The notes below the pieces were generated by a model, which saw only the letters and a program-made list of their open reading frames with translations, was not told where the DNA came from and did not search any database. From assembly GCA_026413225.1 (NCBI GenBank), contig CM048552.1, positions 49,801,001-49,865,000 on the forward strand: a stretch of 64,000 nt of DNA. The letters run 5' to 3'. This stretch comes from Otis tarda (taxonomy: Eukaryota > Chordata > Aves > Otidiformes > Otididae). Below, one piece after another: positions 10,906-24,100 of this stretch (within the stretch, counting starts at the first letter, position 1; each line of letters opens with the position of its first letter). Made by a program: the position numbers and the translations under genes.

Positions 10906-13280
10906 AAATGCAGAGTGTCCATAAATCAGAAAAGAGTAAAATTCCTGAGTTCTCCCCTTGTTCACTCTCCTGAGGTTTCTACACTCCACACTCCCTCCTC
11001 CTCCTCTCTTAGGATCTCTTACTCCTGTGGCTCAGTCCTCCATCTCTGATTTGCTTCTTAAAAATAATTCCCTTCTACATTCAAATCCTTCCCTCCCCTT
11101 TAAAAATACAAAACTTTTACCAATTAACTACTGAAAAAATTCTCTGCACATTTCTGCCCTGAGCAGACAGTGTTGAACATTCTAATATAGCAATTTAGCA
11201 CATCTTAGGTATGTGTTCCACTTTTATATTTAAAAATACAGCATGACATTTATCTACATAACTGTAATTTCTTAATGGCTTTCCCTTAGGTGTTTCTCTT
11301 CTAAAGCATAATTACAGGCACTGAAGTGATTCTATAAAATGGCATGCATACCTTGTCTGCTTCTAGGGTGCTCAGGGGTTACATTCTAACTTAGCTGACA
11401 TTAGCAATGCATTGCTTTTTGTGGAATGGTAGAGATTAATCAGCTAGAGGGGAGAAAACTTGTTTGTAGTCTTCTGCCTACACTAACAGGCCAATTGTCA
11501 CAATTCTGACCACAGGACTTACAGTTCCTGACAGTGGCCAGGCTGGACCTAACCTCCACAAGAACAGGCTGGGAGAGGTGGCTGATCCTCCCACTGCATC
11601 AAGTTACAGGACAAAGCCAACAGCCGATTATCTTGCCACAGGCAGGAGTATATTGCCCAGTGGAGTAAGAGTGGGGAACGTGTTGAGGAAAAACATGCGT
11701 TCTTCAGGTGCTGAGCAGAACTACCATCTGTATTCATGTGCCTACCCAGCCACATGTGTCACATCAGGTCAAACGAGTCACAGACAACAACAGCATGTGG
11801 GAAATCCAGATCCCCAGAGGCACACGGGAGCAAATACACAAGCTAACAGCACTCCTCCTCTACTAGCACTTGTCCATTCTCATAAAACCCAGCTTGGAAT
11901 TGTCCTATAAGAATATTGCTTAATTTTGTATGGCCCAGGTTGAAATTGCTGGATTAGAAGCAGACACAGTAGTCTTTAGGCTGGGCAAATTGAACACATT
12001 CGACATGAGAGTAACAGCTATAAATACAGAAAACTCGATGTCAGATGTAGTCATCTTTCTGAGTATATTTACATTTTAAAATGCACTTGTAAAATAAAAT
12101 CAGAGATTCATGTCATTATTTTTTGTTCCAATCCTCCAGTAGCAGTAGCATCACAGCTCACATTACAGGGCACGGCCTGGTTATCACAAAACTCTGAAGC
12201 CAAAACATTAAGCCTGTTTTACTAAGTCTTTGCCAAGCTCCAAAAGCAGCTGAGTTTGTGACATGATGCTGTGCTTTAGGATTATCTACGTACACTGAGT
12301 TAAGGTCTTAAAATACATTATTATATAACATTTTTTGGGGGCCCTTGCCTTACTCTATTTCCTACATGGATTTCCTCTGGGATGAAATCCAGACAATGCA
12401 GTAATGGAGGCTACACTTTCTGGACATTGTTTTTTCCCTCTACATAATTTGTTGCAAAAATTGGTAAGTGATTAAATGTGAACTTGAAGAAAACAGAAGG
12501 TGTCACAACAAAAGCAAATGAATGTGGCTTTTTGCCATGGAGTTCTTCCATAGTGCCAGCCAAGCCATTTAAATCACACTTTTCACTGTTTTTTAGCAAT
12601 TGCATATTCCTCATCTTCCCATACGTGGCTTGAGATTGTGGATTCTAATTTTTAGCAGAGCTAGAGAGTCAGCTTGCAGTTGATTTATGTGGATGCTTTA
12701 CTTTGAGTATCTGCAGTACTAAACACTGAGTACTCTGAAATATCAGCTCCTGGGCACATCAGTCATAAATTAGTGTGTATAAGAAAGAGATGGTACAAAA
12801 GCCTCATCATGTCACAGGAGTATTATGGAATAAATTCAATAGAGATGCACAAGAGAAAAAAGTGCATTAGGAAATTAATAACTCTGATTTCAGAGCAGAC
12901 TCTTGTAGCTACTTACTAACTTTACAGCATTTAATTTTACAGTCTCAAAGTACCATTTTGTGCGCAATTTCCTATACTCTTCTCAAATCACAACCTGAAA
13001 AAAAAATCAGAAATGCCACACTAAATCACTACACTAACTCCTGCACGCTTGTCACAGGTGCGTATCACACATCCACCAGCCAAGACTTCTGGACCTAAAG
13101 GACAGGTCCCTGTCCCTGAGCCAGACAAGCTGCCTTCCTGCCAGTGAACCAGCAGAAGAAGTTGTAAGGCATTTACTTTGTCAGATTACATTTACTACCA
13201 TTATTGGCTGATGAGAAAGGTAATTCAGGGATAGCAAGTTCCATCACAGAAGAAGCAAGAAGTATGTGTTCTGACAGGTA
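10906..13280. other. Unique DNA, nothing recognised
   Basis: A plus-strand open frame at 11578-11910 (110 codons) has no splice context, domain or compositional support. The rest is AT-rich with no recognised repeat. Confidence 0.35.
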
Positions 13281-13284
13281 AAAC

Positions 13285-13890
13285 TCCCACCCACTCTTTT
13301 TTGATTTCATTCAAAATCCTCAGTCCTTCCTATTTGTCCCTAACCGTGCATAAGGGTTTCTGTAACAGTAGCTCCCAATTGGAGGCCTCTGCCTTTTGCC
13401 TACCCATCCGTGTCCTCCTCTTTCTCCAGAAAGCCTCTTATATCAGTCCCACTGTCCTGGCCAAGCCAGTCTCAGCTCTCTCTCTTTGCCTTCCCTCCAA
13501 GGTCACTGCTTGAATATCAGTTTCCCAATAGCTCCCAGGTTGACATATCCTCCCAGTTTTTTGCTCAGATGTGTACCAGTTACCTCATTCCTGCCTTGTC
13601 TTCAATGATCCTGCTCAATCTGCCTCTCTTTCAGTGTTTCTCCTTGACCTTGACATGTGAACTCTCCTCTACATCCCTGTGGCTATCAATCAGTCCTATT
13701 TTTCGCCCATCTAAGTCCCAGCTTATAACCTTCTCTGTTGTTGTTTTTCTCTCCAGCCCCAGTTTCCCTCCTCACTCACTCCCTCTTCTTGCACTATCTC
13801 CATGCCTCCCTCCTGTTCATCATCCAGCTGCCTCCCATTTCTCTCCCTATTCCTCCCAGCTCCCAGGCCAAACTACACCACTGCAGAGAC
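13285..13890 (+). repeat. Pyrimidine-rich block, possibly part old LINE
   Basis: About 600 bases are strongly biased to C and T on the plus strand. Stop codons need purines, so all three plus frames stay open over long stretches, including a 213-codon frame at 13410-14051. That frame is low-complexity, rich in serine, leucine and proline, with no domain, and I treat it as a composition effect. The opening phrase near 13304-13322 resembles an L2-type LINE phrase (ttcaaaatcctcagtc), but the match is short. Confidence 0.3.
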
Positions 13891-14550
13891 AAGCTTTCAA
13901 AAATATTTTTAAAGGAATAAAGCAACATACTCTTCCCTTAACCTTCCTTTCAGAAATGGCTCAATCACTTGGCTGCTATTTGTCAAAATTTTCCATGTCA
14001 AGCAGACATCATCTATGGAAAAGTGCAGCCAAAACTGTTAAAGGTTCTTAAAGTTATGAAAGTTATGAGCAACTGAATACAAGGAGTCATACCACAATAT
14101 GCTGTGCAGCCTTAACAACGCACAGTGCTATCTGCCTCTCCTGGAGTCTTACTTATATACAGGTGTAGTGCTTTCAGTTAGATTATTGCCTTGAGTACAT
14201 ATCCATTAGCTCCATTAATTTTAACTTTGCTCCAGTTAAAAATACTGGCCCTGGTTAAATAAAAAGAGTGGTCAGCTTCAGCTTTTAACACACAGACTTT
14301 CCTAAAAAGGCTTGTGAAAAATTCCACCCTTATGCATGTGGTAGCTATGAGCCACCTGCAAACAAGCAGCAGAGCTTGCCTGCCAACGTTATACTGCCAC
14401 TCTGCTATCAAATCCTTGCCAAAAACATGTTTAAAAGTACACATTTAAAGATAGACATTTGACTCTAGTATGTCTAAAAGTTACATGGCCTGACATTTCC
14501 AATGTATTTGTTTGTTTCTTGGGTTTGCATTTTGTCTACATGTAATTTCT

Positions 14551-14798
14551 TGTGGGGGGGTAGATTTAGATTGGAAATTAGGAAAAAATTTTTTACAATG
14601 TGAGTTATAGAACACTGGAACAGGTTGCCCAGAAAGGTGGTGGAAGCCCCATCCCTGGAAACGTTCAAGGCCAGGCTGGATGAGGCTCTGAGCAACCTGA
14701 TCTAGTTGGGGATATCCCTGCTCCTTGCAGGGGGGTTGGACTAGATGACCTTTGAAGGTCCCTTCCAACCCTAACCATTCTATGATTCTATGATTCTT
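14551..14798 (+). mobile_element. CR1 LINE 3' fragment
   Basis: This is the 3' end of a CR1 non-LTR retrotransposon. It carries the C-terminal endpiece of ORF2 and the short 3' UTR: 'ggaacaggttgcccag', 'gttcaaggccaggctgga', 'gggttggactagatgacc', then 'ccttccaacc' and two ATTCTATG octamers. Only about 250 bases survive, a typical severe 5' truncation. The close match to the tail consensus suggests a moderately young copy. It cannot encode anything. Confidence 0.93.
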
Positions 14799-17485
14799 TG
14801 TCTCTTACCAGGAACCTTCAGTTAATTGTTAGTTGCTTTAGGAACCCTGAGCCATACAGGAAAAGAAAGGTATGCATACAGACACGTATGTGAAATTCCC
14901 AGGCTTTCATTAAACAAAGACCATACAGGAAGTGCAAAGATCCTTACAGACTGTATGGCCATAATGTTTTAAGCATTTCCTTCCAAAACCTTTGTTGAAA
15001 AGTAAACAAAAGTATAAACCCTCACATAGTGTCCTGAAAAACAGGAACATTCTGCTTGTATTCTATTTTTTCTTGAAAAAGTACATCACAGAGAATTTTA
15101 AAGTTTTCTGATATCTCTCTGTAGTTTTGGTAGATAAAAACTTTAAATTAAAAAAACATAACATGCAACAGACAAAATAAAAAAAAAATTGTTAATAATT
15201 ATTTTAGTTTGCTCCTGAAGTAATAGAGAACTAAACTAAACTTTATGTGCCTTCACTAAATCAGCTAAGAGGGAAAAACCTCTTATCTTTCATTTAATTT
15301 TTACTTCTGCTAGTTCGTAATGAAAATTCAGAAAATACTGGTGCTGCTTTCTTTCATTTCAGATTTCAACAGATAAAACGGAAATGGTGCAAATAAAATG
15401 CCAGGGACAGTGAACTCATTTTATAAATAAAAGTGTGAGCATGTACAATATATAAAATACATGAGTTCATATTTGGTCAGATAATGTTCTTACACCTGTT
15501 CATTCAGGCTTTGGACCAAAGCACTTGCAGTGCTACTGAATGATATTTGAACAGAGCTGGGTAAAAATAGATCTGTTCTTGTAACATGATCAAAAGGATC
15601 TGACCTAACAGATGACGACATCTTACAGGGTAAATCATCTAAATTGGATGTTTCCTCATGTTTCCTCTAACATGATTGGTTAGTATTAGTCAGTATGCAT
15701 AAAATAGCTGACCTCTACTACAGGACATATTGTATTTATGGACCATCACCTACTTCTTTGGTTCTATATCAAGTTTATATTCTATTCCTAGTTTGTATGA
15801 TACAGCAAAACTTTAATTGCAGTTGTTCCATTTGCAAACTAATCCAAAAGAATAGTCAACATAAGTTAAGTTACAATATTACTGCAGATCTTTAGTAGAC
15901 AGTATTCTCTAAGCTGTCTCCTCTTTCTTGAATGTCTTCTACATCTTTTGCATGTAGCTATACAGGTAGTCAAGGACAGGATAGTACTCTTTGCTTTATA
16001 CCAGTTTTTGCTTCCTTTGATAAAAAGATGATCTGATAAAAAAGAATTGACACAATATCCACTGCATTTTAGCTCTGTTGCCAAGGTTGCTGTCTGTGAG
16101 CCCATTTAGCTTTACCTGCATGACTTAGGACTCTGCTCCCTGTTCAGATACATTCACCAGTAAGCTGCTCTGCCCAGAACCTTTGCTGAAGCTGTCATTC
16201 AGTGCAACAGGGAAGATTAAATTTACTCTCTTCAGCCAGAGTCACCATGGAAAACAGCTTTGGAAACAATTTAAAACCATGCCGCTGGGGATAAAAGCTG
16301 TACGTGTTTGTATCTAGCAGGGAGGCAGGTGAGGAGCCTGCAAGAGTATGCTTATGTACTATTCGCAGACAGTGAAAGCACCAATTGCCCTACTGAGCCA
16401 CTCTTAATTCATGTTTGATCAGCTTTTGTAGGCACTGGTGAAGTTTAGTAACATGTATAAATAAGCTAATTGTGGCACTGTGCCTCATTTGCTCAAAACC
16501 CATCATGTTCCCTGCTGAGTCAGAGTTTACACTTTGTTTCAGCTCACTGCATGTGAGAGTTAGCAACCTTGGCTTGAACCTCAGGATTTGTCTATACACA
16601 GAACAGAGCACCAGTTTAATTTGAACAGTTTGTCAAGCCAGTAAAAAATCCAGCAGGACATGGACGACTCAAGAATGACTTCTCCGTATTTGAATGATTA
16701 TAGATTTCAATCGCCATAAGCTTTAGCAAGCCCAGGGCTTTGGTTCTGGTGCATTCACTGAGCCACAGCACATTGTGGAAGGAAGGGTTTATAATTAAAA
16801 ATCAGTGTTTGGGGGGCTCTTCTCCAGTTTCATGACACATTTTCTATGTCATAATTTTTGTAGTCTGTACTGCCAGTGTTTTCCATTTGTTTCTGCAGGA
16901 AACATGGCTTTCTGCTATATTTTTACATTTTGGCTATTTATAAGTAGGGCAGTGAAACAAAGCATTGTTACAAAACTAAATGTTAACAGCTCTCCTCCTT
17001 TCGCTGCAGTTGGGACTAAAATAAAACAGTTAATGATCGTACAAGTAGCTTAGAAACACCTCTACAGAAATACATCCTCCCTACTGTATCCCTACCACAA
17101 CATCCTAATTAACTAGCTAATTAGCTAACATAGTAGCCAACATACTGACTGACTGTGAGATTCCCAGCACAGTATGGAGTTTCTAGTAGTCAAAAGAAGG
17201 AAGAAAAATATTGATATCTCAGCAGAGCAAGCATTCAGAAAGGGTTTCTTAGAAAAAAATCAAGGAGGAAAAAGTTAAACAAGGAAAAAGAAAACAAAAA
17301 TCAGGCTTGCCAGAGCCATGTAATTAAAACATGTCACACCTTTCAACACAGTGGGGATCATTCCTGTCAATTTCTTATGAGAAGTATTGATGTGAAAAGA
17401 AATTTGACACTTTTTTGTGCTTTCAAGCAGGAGTGCTGCAAGAATATACCTAGGAGAATATACCTGATAGAAGTGTCGGATCCAG
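14799..17485. other. Unique AT-rich DNA, nothing recognised
   Basis: Several short open frames occur on both strands without support. A self-complementary 14-base block, TAGCTAATTAGCTA, sits at 17114-17127. A minus-strand donor-like site near 16116 has no open exon behind it. Confidence 0.35.
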
Positions 17486-17489
17486 CAGA

Positions 17490-17600
17490 GATACTCCTTG
17501 AGGCCTTTGGCAAATTGTCCATTTTCATGTCTGTAAAATGAAGACAGATCTCACTCTTCTTTGCCTCACATGGCTACAGAGATTAGGCAGATACCAGATT
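17490..17600 (+). repeat. MIR core-SINE fragment
   Basis: Matches the central part of MIR: 'ggcctttggcaaattgtcc', then 'atgtctgtaaaatgaagac', then 'tgcctcacatggctac', corresponding to the 'gcaagtcac', 'ctgtaaaatgggg' and 'acctcacagggttg' positions. Heavily diverged. Confidence 0.5.
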
Positions 17601-18154
17601 ACTTTACCTTCTGCCGGTATAACACAGCAAACAGGCTCTTTTCCTGTGGATAGAAAAATTCCTAGAAGGGCCCAGGGCAGAACAAGGTGGAGCACCTACA
17701 AAAACCTTTCACCGTGCACGTATCACTGCAGGCTCCCCAAGCCAGGGAAGAAGGGCAGTTACACATCCTCAGTTGCCTCCGCTGTGGAGTTAAACTAAGT
17801 GCCATGTGCTGTACTACCCTTGCAATAAAAAGTAGGAGAGAAACCCATTTTCCTTCTTTAAGATTAACACTTCCCACTAGAAAGATCCCAAAGGCTTGCT
17901 TAATATATATTAAGTATAAATATATATATAAATAATACATTATTTAAAAATAATTAGTATAATGAAGACTCCTACCCTATATGATAAAGAGACAGGAGAG
18001 GAGAAATCTCTTGTACTGCTTCTGTATTTGCCAGGCTGGTGATGACAGTCTAGTTTTAGTTGTTCTGCCCACAGTGACAGAGCACTCTGTACAGCAGCAT
18101 ATTCACCTTGCAGATGCCTCACAATAGCTTGCAACAGCCGGTAAATACTAAATA

Positions 18155-18300
18155 TAACAGCAATTTTACAAACATGGCAACACGGGAATGGAGAAGTTAA
18201 GGAACTTAATTCTGGTTTTTCTGTAAGTCACTGACAGACAAGAACAGAACAAAGATTTCCCAAATTTACTTCCAGCCCAACGTTAAACCAGCAAGATGCA
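18155..18300 (-). repeat. MIR core-SINE fragment, inverted
   Basis: The plus strand reads like the reverse complement of MIR: 'ttttacaaacatggcaac', 'ggagaagttaaggaactt', then 'taagtcactgacagac', matching 'ttttacagatgaggaaac', 'gagaggttaagtaactt' and the following 'agtaagtggcagagc'. Ends are diffuse. Confidence 0.5.
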
Positions 18301-20237
18301 GGCACCTGCCATGGTACGCACGGGCTCCTCACGTAAGTTAGAGAACTTGCACATGGCTACTGAGCTGCCTAGTCGCAGGACTTAAAACAAAATGCATATT
18401 TACAGTTCCATATCCTAATAGATCAGGACTGGTCAACAGATCAAGTGTCTACCATGTTGGGGTGTTAATACATCTCTCTTTTGAAAGGAAATGTCAAGAA
18501 AAGGTTTAACAGAAATAGATATTTGTCCTTTGGAAAGTAAAAACCAAAGAAGAAAATGTCTCTTTTTCTTCACTTAAAGTGTGGCTTGAAGAGTTCTTGT
18601 ATTTGTATTCCAGTAACACTAAGTTCCATGCACAAAAGAAAAGGATGAGATTTCTGGGATTTTAGATACCAGTCAATGCCAACTTATTGAAAGAATGATG
18701 AAACTCTGTGTGCGTGTCCATGTCTGGCTGACCATTTAGCAAAATTTTGCTTGCATAAGGCCCACCAATATTCAGAAAGACAAGAAGCACTGCTCCTGGC
18801 TAGGAAACAGGGAGCAGTTCTATGTAGCAATGGGACCTTTGCTTATCTTTTAGCTCTGTGTGCACAGCAGCATGATTCTTTCCACGTATTAACAGCTGCA
18901 ACCTTTCACATAAAGAGCTTTTCACAAGTTTAATTTGAACTTTCCCTACTCTTTATCGGTAGAGCATTTAGGAGAAGAGTGGCTTGCTCTTTAGGAACTC
19001 GGGTGATCTTCTGTTTTCAGTTTATATCTATAGAAGATGTGCTACTATATTACAGGCAATCCGAATGCACGCAATACTTACTGTACATGAAAGTGTTAGT
19101 TGTACAACTGGAAGGGCACCATGCTAGCCAAACTCATCCATCAGGCTGTCCACACCTTACTCTTTTTCTGCGGTGACCTATGTGGAAAATTCTCCTACAA
19201 ACAGCTGTTCAGATCATAGGCAGACAACAGGTTGTCTTAAACCTACTTTCAACTGTGCATAAAGGTTTGTGCGTTTCATCTGCAAGATAAACAAGAACAG
19301 GATGTTCTTTTGATTTACATTTATGATTTGTTTCACATTTTCTGTCTGCAGAAATTCTTCTGGACCTCCTAGCTCCATTGCCAAAAAAAAAGAGTTTTAG
19401 TTCACTGACCTTCCCCATATGATGAAAAAAAAAAAATTCTGCAGAGACAATTGAATTCTCTTCCCTTCTTGTCCTTTTTTTTAAGAGTTCATCAGCAGAT
19501 GTGAAAAGATGACCCAGAATCATGTGACAAAAGCTCAGCAATGAGTACTGTCAATGTGATGAAGACTTCTATTTCACAAAACTGAATGATGTTTTATTAT
19601 GTAAAGCAGTATCTTTTCCAGCAGCACTGAAAATAAACACTCTGAAAGTGCCAGAGTGACTTAGAACCCTAATCCTGTGGACTTTCAAGAAGACTCAGGC
19701 CTTAGGCTACAGGCCAGACTATTTAAACATTCCCTAACTCCTTTGCATAAAATTTCCTTCTGGAGAAATCTAGGCTTTGAGAGCTGCCAAAAGAAATAAC
19801 TGATTGATAGCTGTAGGTAGACCTTAGACCTCCTCAATAAAGCCCTAGATGGCCATGAGTATAATTAATTGTGCTGGATTAGACATACGAAGAAAAGACC
19901 TGAGCTGGTCAGCAAAGACACACCTGACCTGTTTTGGATGTTGTCTTTAGGATGAAACGAAACACTCTACAAAGTACCCACTTCTCTTCCCTAAATTCAG
20001 AGGTAGCTCACTTCCAGATATCAACACTTCATTAAATAAATCTCCCTTTCAACTCAATTTTGAAAGTAGGATTTAAGTCCCTACATCTTTTTGAGAATTC
20101 ATCCTGTAATTTTTTTGTAGTCCAGTACGGACTCTTAACACCATATATGGCAAAGCTGGCATATGGGCAATTTTAATAAAAGCAACACCTAGATGTCATT
20201 CAGTAGTGTGTTCTTAGTTCTCCAAAAGCTTCACCAG

Positions 20238-20310
20238 AATTATTATTCCTGCTTTATAAAGGTGAAAGCAGAGAGGCTGATATATTCTTTGCTCTATCTG
20301 GCAGTAATAC
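20238..20310 (-). repeat. Short MIR-like fragment, inverted
   Basis: The phrase 'attattcctgctttata' followed by 'gtgaaagcagagaggctga' follows the reverse-complement MIR order (attattcccattttacag, gaaactgaggcacagagagg). It is short and diverged. Confidence 0.35.
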
Positions 20311-21074
20311 TCGGATATCTGGCTAATGAAAAAGAACTCTTCTGGGGGCAATTTAGAGCAGTGTCTTAACTTAGCCATATTTAATCACATTCTGGAAGAA
20401 GGTATTGATTGTGGAATTAACTGTGCACGCAGAGAGCCTTGGGAGACTATTGCGTTCAGCTTAACAGAGCTCTAACAGCCCTCGGGTTAGATTGCATCAG
20501 ATATGGATGTTTGACTGATGATCTTTATTAACTTTTTCCTTCAAATGTGGCATTTACTTTTCCTCCAAGAGACATCCTCTTCATTCTTTTATTCATGCAC
20601 AAAGATTGTACATTTTAAAAAAACAAAAAGTACATTTAGGAATTCATACTGCTTACTCTTCCCTGCCATTGTATGCGATTCCCATGACTGTATTCGATAA
20701 CAATATTTTCAGCACACAGAGTGTTCCTTCAAAAAACGTGGGGGTTAGTTTTATTTGTTTATCCTTTCCTTTACACTTTTCCAAAATGTCAACTCTGACA
20801 TTCTGTATTTTTGCTGAAATTCTTCTTTGTGGTCTCAAAATTACGGATTGCAAGCTTAGTCAGAGCTATAATTGAGGGTGAAGTTAATCAAATACAAATG
20901 TTTATAAACTGGAGTTTTAAATGCTACGAACAAAAACGTTTTTCCACTTTTCTTCAGAGCTCATTCTGTTCTGTATAAACATATTTCTACGGCTGATTCT
21001 CCATCCATCAAAAGTTTTTCTGAGTTTTCTTGATGTAAAGGTGTAGGCCAATGCTAGTGGAAAGAAGGTTCAGT

Positions 21075-21170
21075 TCTGGGTGACATCCAGAAGTCACAGT
21101 CTGCCTAGGTTTCAATTCTCCCCAGTACATGATGGGGATGATAATACTCTCCAGAGGGTCCCTTTCATTC
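21075..21170 (+). repeat. MIR core-SINE fragment
   Basis: The order 'gggtgacatccagaagtcac', 'ctgcctaggtttcaattc', 'gatggggatgataatact' follows the MIR core. It explains part of the overlapping long open frames on both strands here (21008-21430 minus, 21129-21515 plus), which I do not call genes. Confidence 0.45.
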
Positions 21171-24100
21171 TTGTCCATCCTGATTGTACAGAAAACCACT
21201 ATCAAAAGGATTGATCTCAACAGACACAATGGTGTGAAATCAATTAGAAAAGCTACTGTTTCAGCATTAACTGATATTCCTATCATTAAAAAAAAACACA
21301 GCTCCATGAAGGGAGTGAGAATAGTGCAACCAGAAAGACCAAACCAGCTACTCATCTTACATGTGAGCCACAGAGATGAAACTAGGGGAATATTAAAGAA
21401 ATGCAATAAATACACTAGAATAACTGACATTGCTGTATCAATTAATAGCAGTCCTCAGTTTTGTCACTGTCCTGTTCAAAAAGTCCTACAGATTATAAAT
21501 TTCCCAAAGATCTAGCCAAAGGAATAAAAAGAACACACATATTCCTATCACAAGAAACCTATTATTTACATCAAAAGTAAAATTCTCATTTCCTGTTCAA
21601 ACAAAAGAAGACCAACTTCTGGCTGCTTCTGCAACACTTGCTGCTCAGCATTGCTGCGAGGGCAAAGTATGACTCCGCATGTTTATTCAATTTAAAGGCC
21701 AAGAAAACGGCAATACACAATATTTAATTATAATTAATTTAAAATCATGGGCTCCTATGAGCAGTTTCATATTTGTATACCTTGTGTTTATAGAATTGGC
21801 TACATTGTGGATAATACTAAACAAACAAAAAATTCCTCTCAAGTTCACCCAGAACATTTTACTTAGGCTAAAAACCAGTATTTCATTTAATCTCCACGTT
21901 GACAGACTTTCTATTAGAATCACAAAAAGAGGATAAGTTCCAAATCAAAATGCCATTTCAAAAACTAAATTTTAAACTTACAAAGTTACAAAATGAAACA
22001 TGTTGACTTTCCATGTTTTTCTTCTTTTTTAAAGGAAAAATCTTTGAGTATATGACCTAAAAATTATTAGCTTCACTCCTCCTAAAACTGCATTTCTGGG
22101 CAGTAAATAGAAAAGTTTTTCTATTTACAAAACAAAGTCATCAGTTTGATGTTCACACTGCTACTCACAACAATTGTTTCTTAGAAGCATTCAAAACTCT
22201 GGAGTGTTACGATTCTGCTTACCAAACTATCTGAATTTTCTTAATATTCATGTCTCTTTAGGCAAACTAATTGGGGTATTGACATTCACAAACACACCCT
22301 GGCTATAAAATTAGAGCACTTGTATTTGAAGGAGTTAGGTGTGCAACAAAGCTCCTCAGTTAATACTGAGAGGTACAGCTAAACAAGATGGAGCAGCTTC
22401 CTTAAGAAATTCCTGTTCTTTCTCCTAGATACCAAATGCTGTTCCTGCACTGCAGCTCACATCCCATCAGTTGTACAGAGACAATTCTTGTTGGACAGCG
22501 CAGTAAACTGGATTCTTCAACTGGTCCAGGCTAAAAAAAAAATTCTGTAACTATTTTCCTTAATCCAAAGCAAATAAAGTAAGGAAAATGTCATTTCTGC
22601 TAGGAAGGAAAGGTGGTGGGCAGAGGTAAGATCTTTCGTTAGAGGAAGCGCTGCTCTCAAGAAAAGCAGACAAGTTTTCAGGGACACAAACCTTTCTACA
22701 GGTCCAAAACAGAAGTAGCAAACTTAAGCTAACTGCATTTTGGAGACAGTCTCTCCGAATTTTTCTCAGTGACATTAAACTACTTGACAATATCAGAGAG
22801 AAGAGTAATGGACATACGCAGATTAGATGGGAAATACAGTCAGAGGAGTGATGATAGGACAGAGTACAGGGAGATGAAAGACAAGTGATGCTTCTCTTCA
22901 AAGAAGGGCACATTTACTGTGGTGATTGTAGAAATCTTTGCACTAGTTTTGCATTTGTTGTTCTAAAACAGTTTGGTTCCACTAGTGATAGATGGGGTTT
23001 GTGGGAAGATTGTTTCTGATGATGAGTTTGGTGAGGCTGGGGTGAGATAGGAGTTATTTGGTGCCTTGCAGTGAGTGGGTTAGGGAGATTTTCTTTCAAA
23101 TTGTGATCTTGTGATAAGCAAGCCAGTATAACTGGACAGAGATTAATTAAGGCCCAAACCTATTAGTCAATTTAAGAGCTTATCAGCTAAGCCACAAAAC
23201 CAATACATCCTTAGCCTTTAGTAAAACAACATGATTTACCACCTGCTGAAATTAGTCAATTACTTTGTGTTTGTTGATACAAATGGACACATCTGCAATT
23301 ACCACGTTTCAGCAGACCTGCAGAAGCTTGTGCCTGGTCTCCTGTTTCTGACTCTTTACAGGAACCAAACACCTGGTCAGAGACAGGCCCATAGACTAAA
23401 AGTGACTAAGACTAATGGCAAGACCACTGTCACTCACATGTGTCCTTTACTTAAGGACAGCAACTTCAGTGAAGATTTTCCCCAGAAAAAAAAATCAAGT
23501 ATGGATGCCTTCAGCAAGACTCCAGCACAGTGCTGGCTCACTGGCAGGATGACACGTGGGTTCTAGTTCAGGCTGCCACATTCAAATAAGCTGACCTTTC
23601 AAATACATGGAGGATCTCTTGTATTAGGAAAAAATATACTGGTTTAGTATGCTAAGCTAATTCAGGGAGGCTTTCATGGAATGAAGTGGAAATAATTGAA
23701 CAGTCCCTATTATGAACATTGCTTCTGCTTGTTTGCAGTATTAATTGCACAAATGTTTAAGCACAACAGACAATATGTTCAGTGCTTTCAATATCTAAGA
23801 ACCATGTTAAGAATAAATACTAATGACATAGTTTGTAAGATACATAATCTGTTTATGTGACTCAATATGTCTAAAGAGGAGATTTTTATTATTTTAATAC
23901 AGTCCTGTGGTGGCTATTGTTGACTTTCCAATAGGCAAATGAACAGTCCAACAGTTAAATACTTAAAGAGGTTCCATATTTAAGTATCTTCAAGGGCTGT
24001 AATTTCCCAAATCTATTAGATACTACATCTGGGTTAAGGCACACAACAAACTATATTTGGCAAAAAAAAACAATCTAAGCAATATGATGGTCAAAGAAGT

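Noticed and set aside
21008-21515. Long open frames on both strands (140 codons minus, 128 plus)
   Set aside because: They overlap one another and a MIR fossil, and show no domain; mutually overlapping frames argue for chance.
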